Source: Vibrio mytili (lineage in GTDB: Bacteria > Pseudomonadota > Gammaproteobacteria > Enterobacterales > Vibrionaceae). Taken from it: a DNA stretch of 64,000 nucleotides. A model generated the notes under the pieces. The model was not told the origin of the DNA. It searched no databases and worked only from the letters and a program-made list of their open reading frames with translations. Where the stretch lies: the NCBI RefSeq assembly GCF_000830505.1, contig NZ_JXOK01000037.1, positions 154,316-218,315 of the forward strand, given 5' to 3'. Both the position numbers and the translations under genes were made by a program. Positions 1-9,580 of this stretch are shown here, one piece after another (position 1 is the stretch's first letter; each line of letters starts with the position of its first letter).

Positions 1-719
1 ACGGCAATGATCGGTTCTTTAGGGCCTAAAAATCGAGGTTGAGTGTTAATGATATAAAGGTCTAAGAATGCTTTTACACGGGCAAGGAGTTCACGCATTC
101 GCATTGACACAATCTGGGTGTTTGCCTCCGGCCCTGCGACAGCAAAGCACTGTGCGTCGATGTTGTACGCATCAGCAATGAAGAGCGCTCGTTCGCAATG
201 AAAGCGCTGCGTCACGATCAGGAAGCGCTCCGAAGCAAATATCTTCTTAGCTCGGACAATGGAATCGAGTGTTCGAAAGCCAGCATAATCGAGATGGATA
301 AATTGCTCCGGCACGTTGGCTTTAAGCAGATCACGTTTCATTGTCCACGGTTCATTGTAAGAGCGATGAGCGTTGTCACCGCTAAGCAAAAACTGTTTTA
401 CTTTTCCTTTGTCATAAAGGTCAATAGCTGCATTGATGCGATGAGTATAATAAGTATTGAGGGTCTTGCCGATGTATTTACTGGTACCCAATACGACGGC
501 CACCTCGTGTTGAGGTAGCTGGTTATAATCGGTAAAAATCTTGTCTTTAGCTTGAAGCACTACCCAGCGGTCAATGGCAATGACGGAAACAAACAGGCTA
601 AAAATAGCGATCGACAAAATCAAAGCAAGTCTTTTCAAAGACAACTTAGGGATCCACTTTGACTTTATGCGAGAAAACAACAAAACGTTCCATATCCTTA
701 AATAAAAGAGTCTGCCCAC
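1..719 (-). CDS. sanA: SanA/ElyC/YdcF-type (DUF218) envelope protein, 3' end outside window
   Basis: The minus strand reads open from position 719 through the left edge, so the C-terminus is missing. The visible 239 residues hold one N-terminal membrane segment (about residues 28-46) followed by a DUF218 domain with VAVVLGTSKY, LSGDNAHRSYNE and an ITQRFHCERA-like segment (here VTQRFHCERA). These match SanA proteins, inner-membrane proteins with a periplasmic domain linked in E. coli to vancomycin resistance and envelope barrier function. The chosen start is GTG at 717-719. It is the first start after an in-frame stop but lacks a strong ribosome site, and a TTG further in is possible. Family assignment is firm; exact start and role in this organism are not. 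Confidence 0.8.
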   Translation of the reverse strand, partial: MGRLFYLRIWNVLLFSRIKSKWIPKLSLKRLALILSIAIFSLFVSVIAIDRWVVLQAKDKIFTDYNQLPQHEVAVVLGTSKYIGKTLNTYYTHRINAAIDLYDKGKVKQFLLSGDNAHRSYNEPWTMKRDLLKANVPEQFIHLDYAGFRTLDSIVRAKKIFASERFLIVTQRFHCERALFIADAYNIDAQCFAVAGPEANTQIVSMRMRELLARVKAFLDLYIINTQPRFLGPKEPIIA

Positions 720-790
720 ATCATATCTGATAGAGATAAAAAGAGAGAAGTCGATTTATGCCAAAATACGGTTAGAATGCTAAAAACAGC

Positions 791-824
791 TTAAAAAACA
801 AAAGCCCCTATCAAGTAGGGGCTT
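791..824 (-). terminator. Rho-independent terminator of maeA
   Basis: A 9-bp stem (AAGCCCCTA/TAGGGGCTT, 802-824) with a 5-nt loop is followed on the minus strand by a T-rich run. It lies 27 bp past the maeA stop codon. Confidence 0.85.
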
Positions 825-850
825 AATTACTGCTCAAAATGTCTTATTAT

Positions 851-2538
851 TTAGAACGCGGTACGTTTATAGCGTCGGTACACCGGTTGCCAGAACGCTT
901 GTTCTATGGCTTGGTGCAGCGCTTCATCAGTAATTTCTAAAGCAACACCTTGCGCAATGGCTTTCTTTGCAACGGCAAACGCGATTTTCTTGGATACCAA
1001 ATGAATCTCTTCCAATGGCGGTAATAGCGCACCTTGACCGTAGATAGCGAGAGGAGAACACTCTGCAAGAGCACGGCTAGACTCCATCAACATTTCATCA
1101 GTAACACGTTTTGCGTTAACCGCCAACACACCAAGCCCAATACCTGGGAAAATGTAGCTGTTGTTACATTGGGCAATAGGGTAGCTACGACCTTCGTGAA
1201 CGACAGGCTCAAATGGGCTGCCTGTGGCGACTAACGCTTCTGCGTTTGTCCAACGAAGGATATCGTTCGGCGTTGCCTCAACACGACTCGTTGGATTTGA
1301 CAATGGGAAGACAATAGGTCGAGGACAATGCTTGTGCATCTCTTGGATGACTTCCTGACTGAATAGACCCGGAGCGCCGGATACGCCGATGAGTACAGTT
1401 GGCTTAGCGTTACGCATTACATCAAGTAGTGAGAAACCATTGCTTCATTTTCCCAGTTATCCGTATTTACTCGTTTCTGCACCAGTCGTTGTTGGAAATC
1501 GAGTAAGTTTGGCATACCTTCTTGGAGCAGGCCCCAGCGGTCGACCATGTAAACTTGAGAGCGAGCTTGTTCATCAGAGATACCTTCCGAGACCATTTGC
1601 GCAATGATCGCTTCGGCAATGCCGCAACCTGCAGAACCAGCACCTAAGAACGTAATTCTCTGTTCAGAAAGTTGGCTACCTGCTGCTTTACATGCCGCCA
1701 ACAAAGAGCCAACCGTTACAGCAGCCGTGCCTTGAATATCGTCATTGAAGCAGCAAATGCGATTTTTGTAGCGTTCCAAAAGTGGCATTGCGTTTTTTTG
1801 CGCGAAGTCTTCGAACTGAATTAATGCATCTGGCCAACGGCGCTGTACGGCCTGAATGAACTCTTCGACAAACGCATCGTACTCTGCTCCAGTAATGCGT
1901 GGGTGACGCCAACCCATATACATTGGGTCTGCCAAACGTTGTGGGTTATTGGTGCCGACATCTAAAACAATCGGTAAGGTATAAGCTGGACTGATGCCTC
2001 CACATGCCGTGTACAGGGCAAGTTTACCAATTGGAATGCCCATGCCGCCAATGCCCTGATCGCCTAAACCTAAGATACGCTCGCCATCGGTAACGACAAT
2101 CACCTTCACGTTGTGGTTCGCGGCGTTGTTTAACAGATCATCAATACGGTCTCGGTTTGGGTATGAAATAAACAGACCGCGGCCACGACGGTAAATATTA
2201 GAGAAGTTTTCACACGCGGCACCAACTGTCGGTGTGTAGATGATTGGCATCATTTCAGAAACGTGGTTCTGCACTAAGCGGTAGAATAATGTCTCGTTGG
2301 TGTCCTGGATGTTGCGCAGATAAATATGCTTATCCATGTCACTTTCAAAGCTAGTGTACTGTTGGTATGCACGTTCTACTTGTTCTTGAATAGTTTCTGT
2401 TGTTTCTGGTAACAGACCTTCTAGGTTAAAGGAGATGCGTTCCTCAGCCGAAAATGCACTACCTTTGTTCAACAGAGGAGTGGCCATAAGCGCTGGGCCC
2501 GCATAGGGAATGTATAAAGGACGTTTATCGTTGTTCAT
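851..2538 (-). pseudogene. maeA: NAD-dependent malic enzyme, frameshifted near 1423
   Basis: Oxidative decarboxylation of malate to pyruvate with NAD, cytosolic. Two adjacent frames (2538-1417, 373 residues; 1417-851, 188 residues) together give 562 residues with one added base, the usual length of the family. The first frame has the malic N-terminal domain ([20 protein letters not shown]) and the metal/catalytic region [11 protein letters not shown]. Rossmann motif [12 protein letters not shown] follows. The second frame starts at [13 protein letters not shown] and completes the NAD domain. At the junction the sequence reads TTGATGTAATG where TTGGATGTAATG would keep frame ([12 protein letters not shown]). 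The downstream ATG overlaps the upstream TAA, so re-initiation is possible in principle. I consider a one-base sequence deletion most likely. Confidence 0.9.
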
Positions 2539-2743
2539 TGGGTGCCTTGTGTAGGGTTAGAGGAGCGGACGAATTTTAACGGCATCACCATTTAGTTGTA
2601 AAGATTCGTTGACTTACATCAATGTAATATCGTGAAAGTAGTCAATTGATGATGCAAATATCAGTAAGTATTGCTTTGAATCGCGTGTAAGTGTGCTTGG
2701 TTCAGCTCGGCTCGCTTAACCAAGCATCAAAAAACGGTTTGTG

Positions 2744-2749
2744 TATAAT
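2744..2749 (+). promoter_or_regulatory. Candidate -10 box (TATAAT) of the helicase gene
   Basis: A perfect TATAAT lies just after the upstream GTG at 2741 and 34 bp before the ATG at 2783. No convincing -35 box is seen. If it is used, transcription begins near 2756, which excludes the GTG as start codon. Confidence 0.4.
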
Positions 2750-2782
2750 GCAATTTCACATCACCATCTAAATCACTGCTAT

Positions 2783-5137
2783 ATGTTCCAACTACCTATT
2801 GATAGCTTACAAGCCGAGTTTGACCAAAGCATCCAACAAAATCACTTAGTCATCGAGGCGGAGACCGGGTCAGGGAAATCAACCCGATTACCAATGTGGG
2901 CCACGAAACATGGTCGGGTGTTGGTTATCGAACCACGTCGAATTGCTTGTACTTCGTTGGCTGAGTTTCTTGCCCAACAATCGGGAGAGCCTCTCGGTCA
3001 TCGAGTAGGGTACGCTATCAAACTCCATGCCTGTTTTAATGAGTATACTGATGTGGTCTTTGCCACACCAGGTGTCGCGCTGAGATGGTTCGCGGAAAAT
3101 AAGTTAGAGCATTTTGATATTGTCATTGTGGATGAGTTTCATGAGCGTCGCTGGGATATCGATCTATTAACGGCCATCTTAAAGCAAGAGCAACGCCATC
3201 GAGTAGTCGTCACGTCAGCGACCATAGAAGGTGCAAAACTTGCTTCTTACTTAGGTGCAAAGAGATTACGCGCAGAAGGACGTTGCTACCCAGTCACTGT
3301 TGTTCACCGCTCGAGCGACAGTCGTCACTTGCCTAATAAAAAAGATTGCGAAGTTGAAGTGGTTCGAGCAATCACAGAAGCACTCGAAGATGAGCAAGGA
3401 GATATTCTGGTGTTTCTTCCTGGGCGCAAAGAGATCACGCAATGCGCGCAAATGCTCCAGCACTTGAAAGATGTCTTGATCGTTAAATTGCACGCTTCGG
3501 TCAGTGACGAAGAAAGGCATCTAGCTCTGAATACACAAAACCAGCGAAAAGTCGTGTTGGCAACCAATGTTGCAGAAACATCGCTAACCATTCCAAATAT
3601 ACGAGTGGTCATTGATTGTGGACTCGAGCGTAGAACGCTGCAACGTAATGGTCGCACTGCGCTGACTCTAACATACATTTCCAAAGCCAGTGCGGCTCAA
3701 CGAATGGGGCGTGCAGGACGTATCGCAGAAGGTACTTGTATTCGCTTGTTTGGAGAGCATGCGCCTTTAGAGTCCGTTACCCCTCCTGAGTTGCAACGAG
3801 AAGAATTAATCGAACCCGTATTGGCGTCCGCGAGTTGTGGATACCCCATTGCGAGGCTGACATTTTTGGATCCGATACCTGAAAAGTCCCTCGCTCTGGC
3901 TTATCAAACATTACAGGCAATGGAAGCGATAGATGAACAAGGTGAAATTACACTGCATGGACACAAAGTGTATCCATTACCAATCGATGCGCTGTTTGCT
4001 GATCTTGTTACACGAATAACCGCAAAAGCCGAAAAAGAAGCAATGATTGACTTAGCCGCCGCATTATCTGTTCCTGCACAACTGTATCAGTTGCAAACTG
4101 GTGAAGCGGCCGAGGCATTAGCCCAGCAAGAGCAAGCAGGTTGTGATGCGTCATTGATGATACGTTTGGTTCGTGGAGAGTCGTTTACGGGGTTAGTGGT
4201 TGATCCTAATGTTTTGAATGAAGCTCAAGGTTTATCAAAGCAAATGAGAGATGTGTTTGAATTACCTGATTTAGAGGCTGCGACACGATATCGGCGCTCT
4301 GAATTGGTCAAGTCGATTGCAGCGCTACACCCGGAATTAGTGTTTGTACGCCGACAGCGTCGCCGAGATGCCCTAGGCAATGGTTTGATGGAGATGGTGA
4401 TAGGACGGCATAGCCGCTTCGCTGATAAGGAAGAAGCGGCATTAATACTCGATAGCCATAGTGTGCCTGGTAGAGGGGTAAAACAGACGTTGAATTTAGC
4501 GTCGGTAATGATGCCTATTTCGATGGAAACGCTAAGAGAGTTACCGCTTGGCGAATGGCAGCAAGGGGAAACAAATTACGAAGAAGCCACGCCCAGAGCG
4601 ACAATGCACTTAGTGTATGCGGGTAGAACGATATGCACTGAATACCAAGCATTACTAGGGGATGTCGCGATTAACTCCATTATCGAAATGATTGAAGAAG
4701 AAACGTTGTGGCCTGGATTCGCCACTCTGAGAAAACAGCAAATCCAGCACTGGAAGATATACAACACGCTCGGACTTAACTCGGATTCGATAGATAACGT
4801 GGCGTTGGAATCGTTAACGTTTTCTGGTTGGCTGAACGAACAGCTCAAAGCTTTAGGCGTGGAAGATATTGAGGATATGGCATTAATTGAGCCAGACGAC
4901 CTCCCTTTTTCTGGCATCCCTGAGTGGGAATATGATGACTTTGCCCAGACATACCCATTACTCGTTGTTTTGCCAGAGTTAACTTTGAGTATCGAATACT
5001 ATCCATCGCGTAAATTGGTCCAAGTGATACACCTGCAAGGTAAACGAAAAGGGGATCCTAAACGTTGGGAGTTACCCCGCTGGTCGGGCTGGAAAGTCCA
5101 ATACAAAAAGGCAAGCCGCGTTGTTGATATCAAGTAA
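2783..5137 (+). CDS. hrpB: DEAH-box ATP-dependent helicase, HrpB-like
   Basis: A 784-residue superfamily 2 helicase. Motifs in order: Walker A ETGSGKST near residue 30, EPRR (Ia), DEFH (II), SAT (III), LVFLPGRKEI, ATNVAETSLTIP and QRMGRAGR (VI), then a helicase-associated region and a long HrpB-type C-terminal domain. HrpB proteins are presumed RNA helicases of unclear role. The frame can extend to GTG 2741, but the ATG at 2783 begins MFQLPIDSL, which aligns with the usual HrpB N-terminus, and a TATAAT sits between the two. The sequence looks diverged from enterobacterial HrpB, so it could be a paralogous lineage. Single gene, divergent from maeA. Confidence 0.8.
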   Translation: MFQLPIDSLQAEFDQSIQQNHLVIEAETGSGKSTRLPMWATKHGRVLVIEPRRIACTSLAEFLAQQSGEPLGHRVGYAIKLHACFNEYTDVVFATPGVALRWFAENKLEHFDIVIVDEFHERRWDIDLLTAILKQEQRHRVVVTSATIEGAKLASYLGAKRLRAEGRCYPVTVVHRSSDSRHLPNKKDCEVEVVRAITEALEDEQGDILVFLPGRKEITQCAQMLQHLKDVLIVKLHASVSDEERHLALNTQNQRKVVLATNVAETSLTIPNIRVVIDCGLERRTLQRNGRTALTLTYISKASAAQRMGRAGRIAEGTCIRLFGEHAPLESVTPPELQREELIEPVLASASCGYPIARLTFLDPIPEKSLALAYQTLQAMEAIDEQGEITLHGHKVYPLPIDALFADLVTRITAKAEKEAMIDLAAALSVPAQLYQLQTGEAAEALAQQEQAGCDASLMIRLVRGESFTGLVVDPNVLNEAQGLSKQMRDVFELPDLEAATRYRRSELVKSIAALHPELVFVRRQRRRDALGNGLMEMVIGRHSRFADKEEAALILDSHSVPGRGVKQTLNLASVMMPISMETLRELPLGEWQQGETNYEEATPRATMHLVYAGRTICTEYQALLGDVAINSIIEMIEEETLWPGFATLRKQQIQHWKIYNTLGLNSDSIDNVALESLTFSGWLNEQLKALGVEDIEDMALIEPDDLPFSGIPEWEYDDFAQTYPLLVVLPELTLSIEYYPSRKLVQVIHLQGKRKGDPKRWELPRWSGWKVQYKKASRVVDIK

Positions 5138-5191
5138 TAAACAGATCCAAAAAGAATCACTATGGGTGTAATCGATGAAGGTATTTGAACG

Positions 5192-5210
5192 TGAGCCTTA
5201 CTAAGGCTCT
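5192..5210 (+). other. Hairpin downstream of helicase gene
   Basis: GAGCCTT/AAGGCTC with a 3-nt loop, 55 bp after the stop codon. No T-run follows, so termination here would be weak or Rho-assisted. Confidence 0.3.
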
Positions 5211-5425
5211 GAAGATTTGCTTCATTTATACTTTGTAACGTGAAATATTAATCAATTGGTTTCCTATATGGCGAACCTGTACATGACTTGTTATGAATCT
5301 GGTTTTAATATTTCCTTTTGCATGTATTTTAGGGCATAAAAGACGATTGTTTTATATCCTATTGATATATCGAAATAGTTGAATCATATTAGAATTGTCT
5401 GAATTAAATGTGTTGAGGACATCGT

Positions 5426-5803
5426 ATGGTTCATCAAGGCAAAACGTGTATTGAGTTTGACTACACCAGCTTTTTAGGTGCAACAGCAAGTAAAAAATGG
5501 ACCTTCTTCGAAGCTTTCGCCACCATTGCGCCCATTTTTGGACTGATGTGGAAGAAGAATATACAAGATTCCATCAACCCAGAAGAGCGGTTATGGGAGG
5601 CAGCATTGAAGTCGTTGTCTTCACGTCAAAGTGATGAGTCTAACTTGGTGTGCTTAACCCGATTAGCGCAGGATGAAGGTGTGCGTGAATTGCGCATTGT
5701 GATGCCTTATGCATTGGACGCCAAGCAAATTGAGTACATCGAAAATCGAAGTCATCTAAAAGTTGACACGACAGAACAAGATATTTTGAACATCAAGTTT
5801 TAA
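5426..5803 (+). CDS. Hypothetical protein, 125 residues
   Basis: I do not recognise a family. The protein is soluble in appearance apart from a mildly hydrophobic stretch around residues 29-42 (FATIAPIFGLMW) and has an acidic, helical middle. No signal peptide, cysteine motif or nucleotide-binding motif is visible. The start ATG is preceded by a purine-rich TGAGGACATCGT giving a plausible GAGGA ribosome site at about 8 nt. It stands alone between the helicase gene and a bidirectional terminator that it shares with purC on the other strand. The good ribosome site, the terminator and ordinary codon use support a real gene. Confidence 0.6.
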   Translation: MVHQGKTCIEFDYTSFLGATASKKWTFFEAFATIAPIFGLMWKKNIQDSINPEERLWEAALKSLSSRQSDESNLVCLTRLAQDEGVRELRIVMPYALDAKQIEYIENRSHLKVDTTEQDILNIKF

Positions 5804-5898
5804 TGTGGTCTGCATTTTTCTTGAACATTTGCAGTCACAGTGATGTGGGAGATTTCTGCTACTCAAGTTACTGTTTTTTGATTTTATTAAGCCAACAG

Positions 5899-5928
5899 AA
5901 AAAGTCCGCATCATAGCGGACTTTTTAT
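5899..5928. terminator. Bidirectional Rho-independent terminator
   Basis: AAAGTCCGC/GCGGACTTT with a 6-nt loop, flanked by A-rich and T-rich runs, so it can serve the plus-strand hypothetical gene and minus-strand purC. Confidence 0.85.
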
Positions 5929-5984
5929 TACTGTTGTTCTGAGTTATTGCTGTTGCTCTAAGTTATTTGTTCTGGTCAGAAAAC

Positions 5985-7088
5985 TCAGTCGATCAATCCA
6001 TATTCCTTGCTCAGGATATCAATGATTTCAGCTTTAGGGTTATCGCTCAGATTCAGAGTCTTACCTGTAATTTTTTCTGCGATGCCAATGTAGGTTTTCG
6101 ATATGTCCATCAAAGATTCAACAGGCAGCGCGTTCTCGCGTGCTAACGCTTCTCTCTCTGGCATGCGTTCTTTATTTAATAAAATATCTGGATCAGGGAA
6201 GTGGTTTAGCAGAAACTGACGGAAGCCTTCTTTCGAATTTTCTACAATTTTGCCAGCTTGGTATTCTTTTGCATCCCAAATTCGTGAAGAGTCTGGTGTG
6301 CCTACTTCATCCATGTAAATGAGCTTTTCTTTGCCGGCAGCATCCTGCACGTAGCCAAACTCGAACTTAGTATCGACGAAGATTTGATCGATAGCGGCTA
6401 GCGCATCACTAATGACATTAAAGCCTTCTTTTAACAATTTTTCGTACAGAGCAATATCGTCGGCGCTAGAGAAGTTAAAAGCGTCAAAGTTGTCGACTAT
6501 GTTTTGGCGAGTGATGTTTACATCATCGGCTTCCGGTACACCAGGAATACCTTGCAAAATACCCTTAGTTGATGGCGTCATTAATAACTCTGGAAGCGCT
6601 TTATCTTTTTCTAATCCTTCAGGAAGTTGGATACCACAGAACTCACGTTCGCCGTTTGCGTAGGCACGCCACATAGAGCCAGTAATGTATTTGCGGCAAA
6701 TCGCTTCAATTTTTACAGGTTTAGCTTTTTGTACAATCCAAACAAACGGGTGAGGGATGTCCAAAATATGGCTGTCCGCGAGTCCGTTGTCTTTGAAGAG
6801 TTTAAACCAATGATTAGAGATAGCGTTGAGTGCTGCCCCTTTACCTGGAACACCTTGGAGGCCACCCTCTGCATGCCATATGCAATCAAAAGCAGAAATG
6901 CGGTCACTAATCACCATAATTGCCAATGGGGCGTCTGGTGCCACATCGTATCCTTTTTCTTTAATCAGGCGCGCGCTGTCTTGTTCTGTTAACCAGTAAA
7001 CGGAGCGAACTTTTCCACTGTGAACGGGTTTATGGGTGCGAATTGGCAGGTCGTCATTGACGGCAAGTACTTGATTGGCAAGGCTCAT
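5985..7088 (-). CDS. purC: Phosphoribosylaminoimidazole-succinocarboxamide (SAICAR) synthase
   Basis: Cytosolic step of purine biosynthesis: CAIR plus aspartate plus ATP to SAICAR. The 367-residue protein is of the long form seen in Vibrio rather than the 237-residue E. coli form. Visible motifs are SGKVRSVY near the N-terminus (phosphate/ATP region), [33 protein letters not shown] and [10 protein letters not shown]. The gene stands alone and faces the sulA gene with its own leader. A PurR operator and an extended -10 promoter lie 85-135 bp upstream, fitting repression by purines. Confidence 0.97.
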   Translation of the reverse strand: MSLANQVLAVNDDLPIRTHKPVHSGKVRSVYWLTEQDSARLIKEKGYDVAPDAPLAIMVISDRISAFDCIWHAEGGLQGVPGKGAALNAISNHWFKLFKDNGLADSHILDIPHPFVWIVQKAKPVKIEAICRKYITGSMWRAYANGEREFCGIQLPEGLEKDKALPELLMTPSTKGILQGIPGVPEADDVNITRQNIVDNFDAFNFSSADDIALYEKLLKEGFNVISDALAAIDQIFVDTKFEFGYVQDAAGKEKLIYMDEVGTPDSSRIWDAKEYQAGKIVENSKEGFRQFLLNHFPDPDILLNKERMPEREALARENALPVESLMDISKTYIGIAEKITGKTLNLSDNPKAEIIDILSKEYGLID

Positions 7089-7172
7089 TGCGACATTCCT
7101 ATCATCTTAATCAAACGTCATAAAGAGAAGATATTCAGCGAGCAGTCATGGCTGAATAAATCGAATGTGGGC

Positions 7173-7178
7173 ATCATA
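7173..7178 (-). promoter_or_regulatory. Extended -10 box of purC
   Basis: On the minus strand TGGTATGAT gives a TGn extension plus TATGAT; a poor -35 (TGGAGA) sits 17 bp upstream. The start codon is 85 nt downstream. Confidence 0.55.
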
Positions 7179-7207
7179 CCAGAACTATTTGAACTCTCCA
7201 GAGAAAA

Positions 7208-7223
7208 AGCAAACGTTTGCCTT
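7208..7223 (-). promoter_or_regulatory. PurR operator upstream of purC
   Basis: AAGCAAACGTTTGCCT contains the palindrome GCAAACGTTTGC, matching the PurR box consensus core. It lies just upstream of the purC promoter elements. Confidence 0.85.
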
Positions 7224-7282
7224 AATTGTTTGTACTCGACTTGAGTGGACACTTGAGTTTCGACAGATTAATTGAGTGTAGA

Positions 7283-7310
7283 TAAAAAATGCCTCCTTTA
7301 ATCGGAGGCG
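7283..7310 (-). terminator. Rho-independent terminator of sulA
   Basis: GCCTCC/GGAGGC stem, 7-nt loop, followed on the minus strand by ATTTTTTATC. Confidence 0.8.
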
Positions 7311-7338
7311 AGTGCAGGATGGTTAACGTCGATCTTAA

Positions 7339-7731
7339 TTAGTGGTACTGGTTTACTCTGCCTTCGACGAAAAAGACTTCACACTGATAGCGATGTGCAA
7401 TATCGCGCAGCATCGATTGATTCATAGTGGCGATGTTATTGGATGCAACTACCGCACTGGCATTTCCTGATTGAATGGCCTTAATGACAATTTCTACCTC
7501 GGAAAGCTGCTGAGAGGGTTTCATCTGAATAATGTTTTTACAGCAAATGTTGGAAGCAGTGAGTTGGTCAAAATCCGGACGCGGGCACTCAGCAGTATAC
7601 AAAATCCATTGTGGCTGTTGGGATAATACCGCTAACTTCATTAGAAGCTGCTCAGAAACATCCATTGGCTGAGTTGTTTGAGCCAACACATTGTAGCGTG
7701 AGTATGTATGGGTTTGATTATGTAACTGCAT
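7339..7731 (-). CDS. sulA: SulA-like SOS cell-division inhibitor
   Basis: A 130-residue protein resembling the core of E. coli SulA (169 residues), which binds FtsZ and blocks septum formation after DNA damage. The match is modest but collinear: LLMKLAVLSQQPQWILY, a hydrophobic central segment, VIKAIQSGNASAVV matching the MVRALRTGNYSVVI region, and the C-terminal NQYH matching NLYH. The N-terminal tail is shorter than in enterobacteria. A perfect LexA box lies 22 bp upstream of the start codon, which strongly supports SOS control. The gene has its own terminator and no operon partner. Confidence 0.85.
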   Translation of the reverse strand: MQLHNQTHTYSRYNVLAQTTQPMDVSEQLLMKLAVLSQQPQWILYTAECPRPDFDQLTASNICCKNIIQMKPSQQLSEVEIVIKAIQSGNASAVVASNNIATMNQSMLRDIAHRYQCEVFFVEGRVNQYH

Positions 7732-7752
7732 CTTACTGTTCCTTTATACATG

Positions 7753-7768
7753 CTGTATGTGTATACAG
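7753..7768 (-). promoter_or_regulatory. LexA (SOS) box
   Basis: CTGTATGTGTATACAG matches the CTGT-N8-ACAG consensus perfectly and is positioned to cover the sulA promoter. Confidence 0.9.
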
Positions 7769-7830
7769 TAGTTTGTTTTGGCCACCTGATCAACCAATTT
7801 TTATACAATTTCTCCTCATATATTGATTTA

Positions 7831-7880
7831 ATTTTTCTCGCTATTATTTTTATATTATTGATTTTTCTCGCTATTATTTT
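7831..7880. repeat. Two-copy direct repeat, 30-bp period
   Basis: The 20-mer beginning ATTTTTCTCGCTATTA occurs at 7831-7850 and again at 7861-7880, separated by 10 AT-rich bases. Confidence 0.9.
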
Positions 7881-7954
7881 GAATGTGACAAGTTTGATAA
7901 TGATTGGAAAATGTGACGAAAATAGAATTATTGATGGGATATCTACTCATAAGA

Positions 7955-7974
7955 ACCACTGTATATACAGTGGT
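7955..7974. promoter_or_regulatory. Perfect 20-bp palindrome, LexA-like half-sites
   Basis: ACCACTGTATATACAGTGGT is its own reverse complement. It carries CTGT and ACAG half-sites but with 4 rather than 8 bases between them, so it is not a standard LexA box. No gene start is adjacent. Confidence 0.5.
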
Positions 7975-8190
7975 CTAACCGAAAACAGCGTGTGTTAGCT
8001 GAGCTTTGAATTAGCAAGGTACAGCGTCTTGGCTTTTTCTTATCTCGATGACAGGTTAGGTGAGCAGGAGAGGGCGTTATGACGGAATCGTCAACCTTGA
8101 GGCTGTCGATGAGAGTAGAAGTCAACGGGGCGTGTTCATGAAGAGCAACGGGGTAATAGACCTATTCGAGAAGTCAGCACCCCACGATCT

Positions 8191-8216
8191 AAAAGCGCCT
8201 TATAAAAGGCGCATTT
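8191..8216 (-). terminator. Terminator of the small CxxC protein gene
   Basis: GCGCCTT/AAGGCGC with a 4-nt loop; the minus strand continues with TTTT. It lies 30 bp after the stop codon. Confidence 0.65.
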
Positions 8217-8244
8217 AAAATCAGTCCATTGATGTTACAACGAG

Positions 8245-8430
8245 TTAGCTTGCTTTTTGCGCCATGCGTTCACGCATTTGAATCTCGCCTTGATTAAATA
8301 AGCGAACGTCAATTTTAGCCATGTCATAACAAGCTTTGCACGAGCTATTGTGTTTACCGTCTAAGTAGTCAAGACGAGTTACGAGGCTTGTTTTTTTGCA
8401 CCAATCACAGTTGCCGATTTTAGTGAACAT
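8245..8430 (-). CDS. Small zinc-ribbon-like protein (two CxxC), 61 residues
   Basis: The protein has CDWC near residue 9 and CKAC near residue 31, a spacing typical of a four-cysteine zinc ribbon, followed by a charged helix. I do not know a functional name. The frame opens at a GTG (8445), but the ATG at 8430 is preceded at 7 nt by GGGGAGA, an excellent ribosome site, and the GTG lies inside that site, so the ATG is chosen. It is a single gene with its own terminator. A nucleic-acid or protein-binding adaptor role would be a guess. Confidence 0.75.
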   Translation of the reverse strand: MFTKIGNCDWCKKTSLVTRLDYLDGKHNSSCKACYDMAKIDVRLFNQGEIQMRERMAQKAS

Positions 8431-8605
8431 TGATTTTCTCCCCACCTAGTTAAATTTGAGTCGTTAGGTGTATTCAACAGATAGCATTATTGCTGAAAAA
8501 GAATGGGAAGTTAAATGTCTGTTAACGTATTTGAGAGAGAGATCGTTTGCGAATCTCAATATTGCGGGGGTCATAAGCCATGGGCTGAATTATGTATGTC
8601 GAAAA

Positions 8606-9577
8606 TTACTTTTGTGTAACATTTTGTAAAATGGTTTTTAATGCTTGATTGAGACGCGTCATTTCCGCATCGCTGCCCTTGGCATCAGGATGGTAAAGTT
8701 TTGATAGTTGGCGATAGCGAAGTTTTATCGCCTGAGTGTTGGGAATGGTTTGCGGTGTGTAACCGAACATGGCACAGGCGATAGCAAGAGAGTGGTTATC
8801 AGATTGTTTTTTAGTTTGTTTAAACTCTTTGAATATTGTTTCTAACTGACGTTTAAGCTTTTTATTCGCGTATGTCAGCTCTTTCACTCTGATCGCAAGT
8901 TCTGCCGCTTGGTTGGTCTCTTTTGTAAGCTTAATATGATGCGTATATTTGTAAAAAACCAATCCGCTGCCGCCGATCAGCAGAGCGGCGGCTCCAGCCG
9001 CTAGCCATAAGCCAAGTTGATCTGTACTCAGACTAACCAGAGAGGTTGATTGGGGAGCTTTTGCCGATTGGGTGGCTTCATCAAGTGCTTTTATTTCAGA
9101 GACTTGTCGTTCTCTTAGTTGGTTAAAGCGTTGTTCTAGGTAATGAGCGTACTCTTGTTCCGCTTGTGGATTGTTTAACGCTGCAAGTTGGTACCAAGCT
9201 TCGATCAAGTGAGAAGAATCTAGATTGTTTTGTTTGTGAGCAAGAAAATGTGCGAATAAGTAACCATGATCATCAGGATCGTTTAAGGCGATTGACGCTA
9301 GCCAGTAGATCGCTTGTGTATTATCAATCGGACCGTGTTCACCCGAAGCAAAATCTTGTGCTAGTAGTTTTTGAGCGGGTAGGTAACCTTGCTGTGCTGA
9401 CTGATTCAGCAAGTAGCGGATGTCGGCTGGTGAATCAGCATTAGGAGCGTGCGCGAGTTGTTGCGCACGTTCGAATTGCTTCTGAGCGGTTGTCGGCATT
9501 TGGGATGCGAAACTACTACCACCAAAATAAAAAACGACAGTAAGTAAAAGGGCAATAGCTCTTAACAGCATAGGCAT
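8606..9577 (-). CDS. Sel1-repeat membrane protein with C-terminal J domain
   Basis: A 323-residue protein with four parts: a signal peptide or N-terminal anchor (1-25, ending near SSFASQ), a Sel1/TPR-like helical region (about 28-155), a transmembrane segment (about 188-211), then a coiled region and a C-terminal J domain with HPD at 296-298 (SKLYHPDAKG). J domains stimulate DnaK ATPase; Sel1 repeats bind protein partners. If the signal is cleaved, the Sel1 part is periplasmic and the J domain cytosolic, linking envelope sensing to DnaK. It follows the OmpA-like lipoprotein gene by 65 bp on the same strand, separated by a hairpin that abuts this start codon. The start may be either of two ATGs (residues 1 or 3). 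Confidence 0.75.
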   Translation of the reverse strand: MPMLLRAIALLLTVVFYFGGSSFASQMPTTAQKQFERAQQLAHAPNADSPADIRYLLNQSAQQGYLPAQKLLAQDFASGEHGPIDNTQAIYWLASIALNDPDDHGYLFAHFLAHKQNNLDSSHLIEAWYQLAALNNPQAEQEYAHYLEQRFNQLRERQVSEIKALDEATQSAKAPQSTSLVSLSTDQLGLWLAAGAAALLIGGSGLVFYKYTHHIKLTKETNQAAELAIRVKELTYANKKLKRQLETIFKEFKQTKKQSDNHSLAIACAMFGYTPQTIPNTQAIKLRYRQLSKLYHPDAKGSDAEMTRLNQALKTILQNVTQK

Positions 9578-9580
9578 GTA

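Larger units (their letters stand above)
7769..8189. other. AT-rich intergenic region with direct repeat and palindrome
   Basis: No convincing gene. It holds an exact 20-bp direct repeat (7831-7850 and 7861-7880, period 30) and an exact 20-bp palindrome (7955-7974, centre CTGTATATACAG). Small open frames here lack ribosome sites. Confidence 0.6.

Noticed and set aside
198..518. Plus-strand 106-residue open frame
   Set aside because: Antisense to the SanA-type gene, whose motifs are clear on the minus strand.
7943..8125. 60-residue minus-strand open frame
   Set aside because: No ribosome site, no recognisable family, and its end overlaps the palindrome at 7955-7974.
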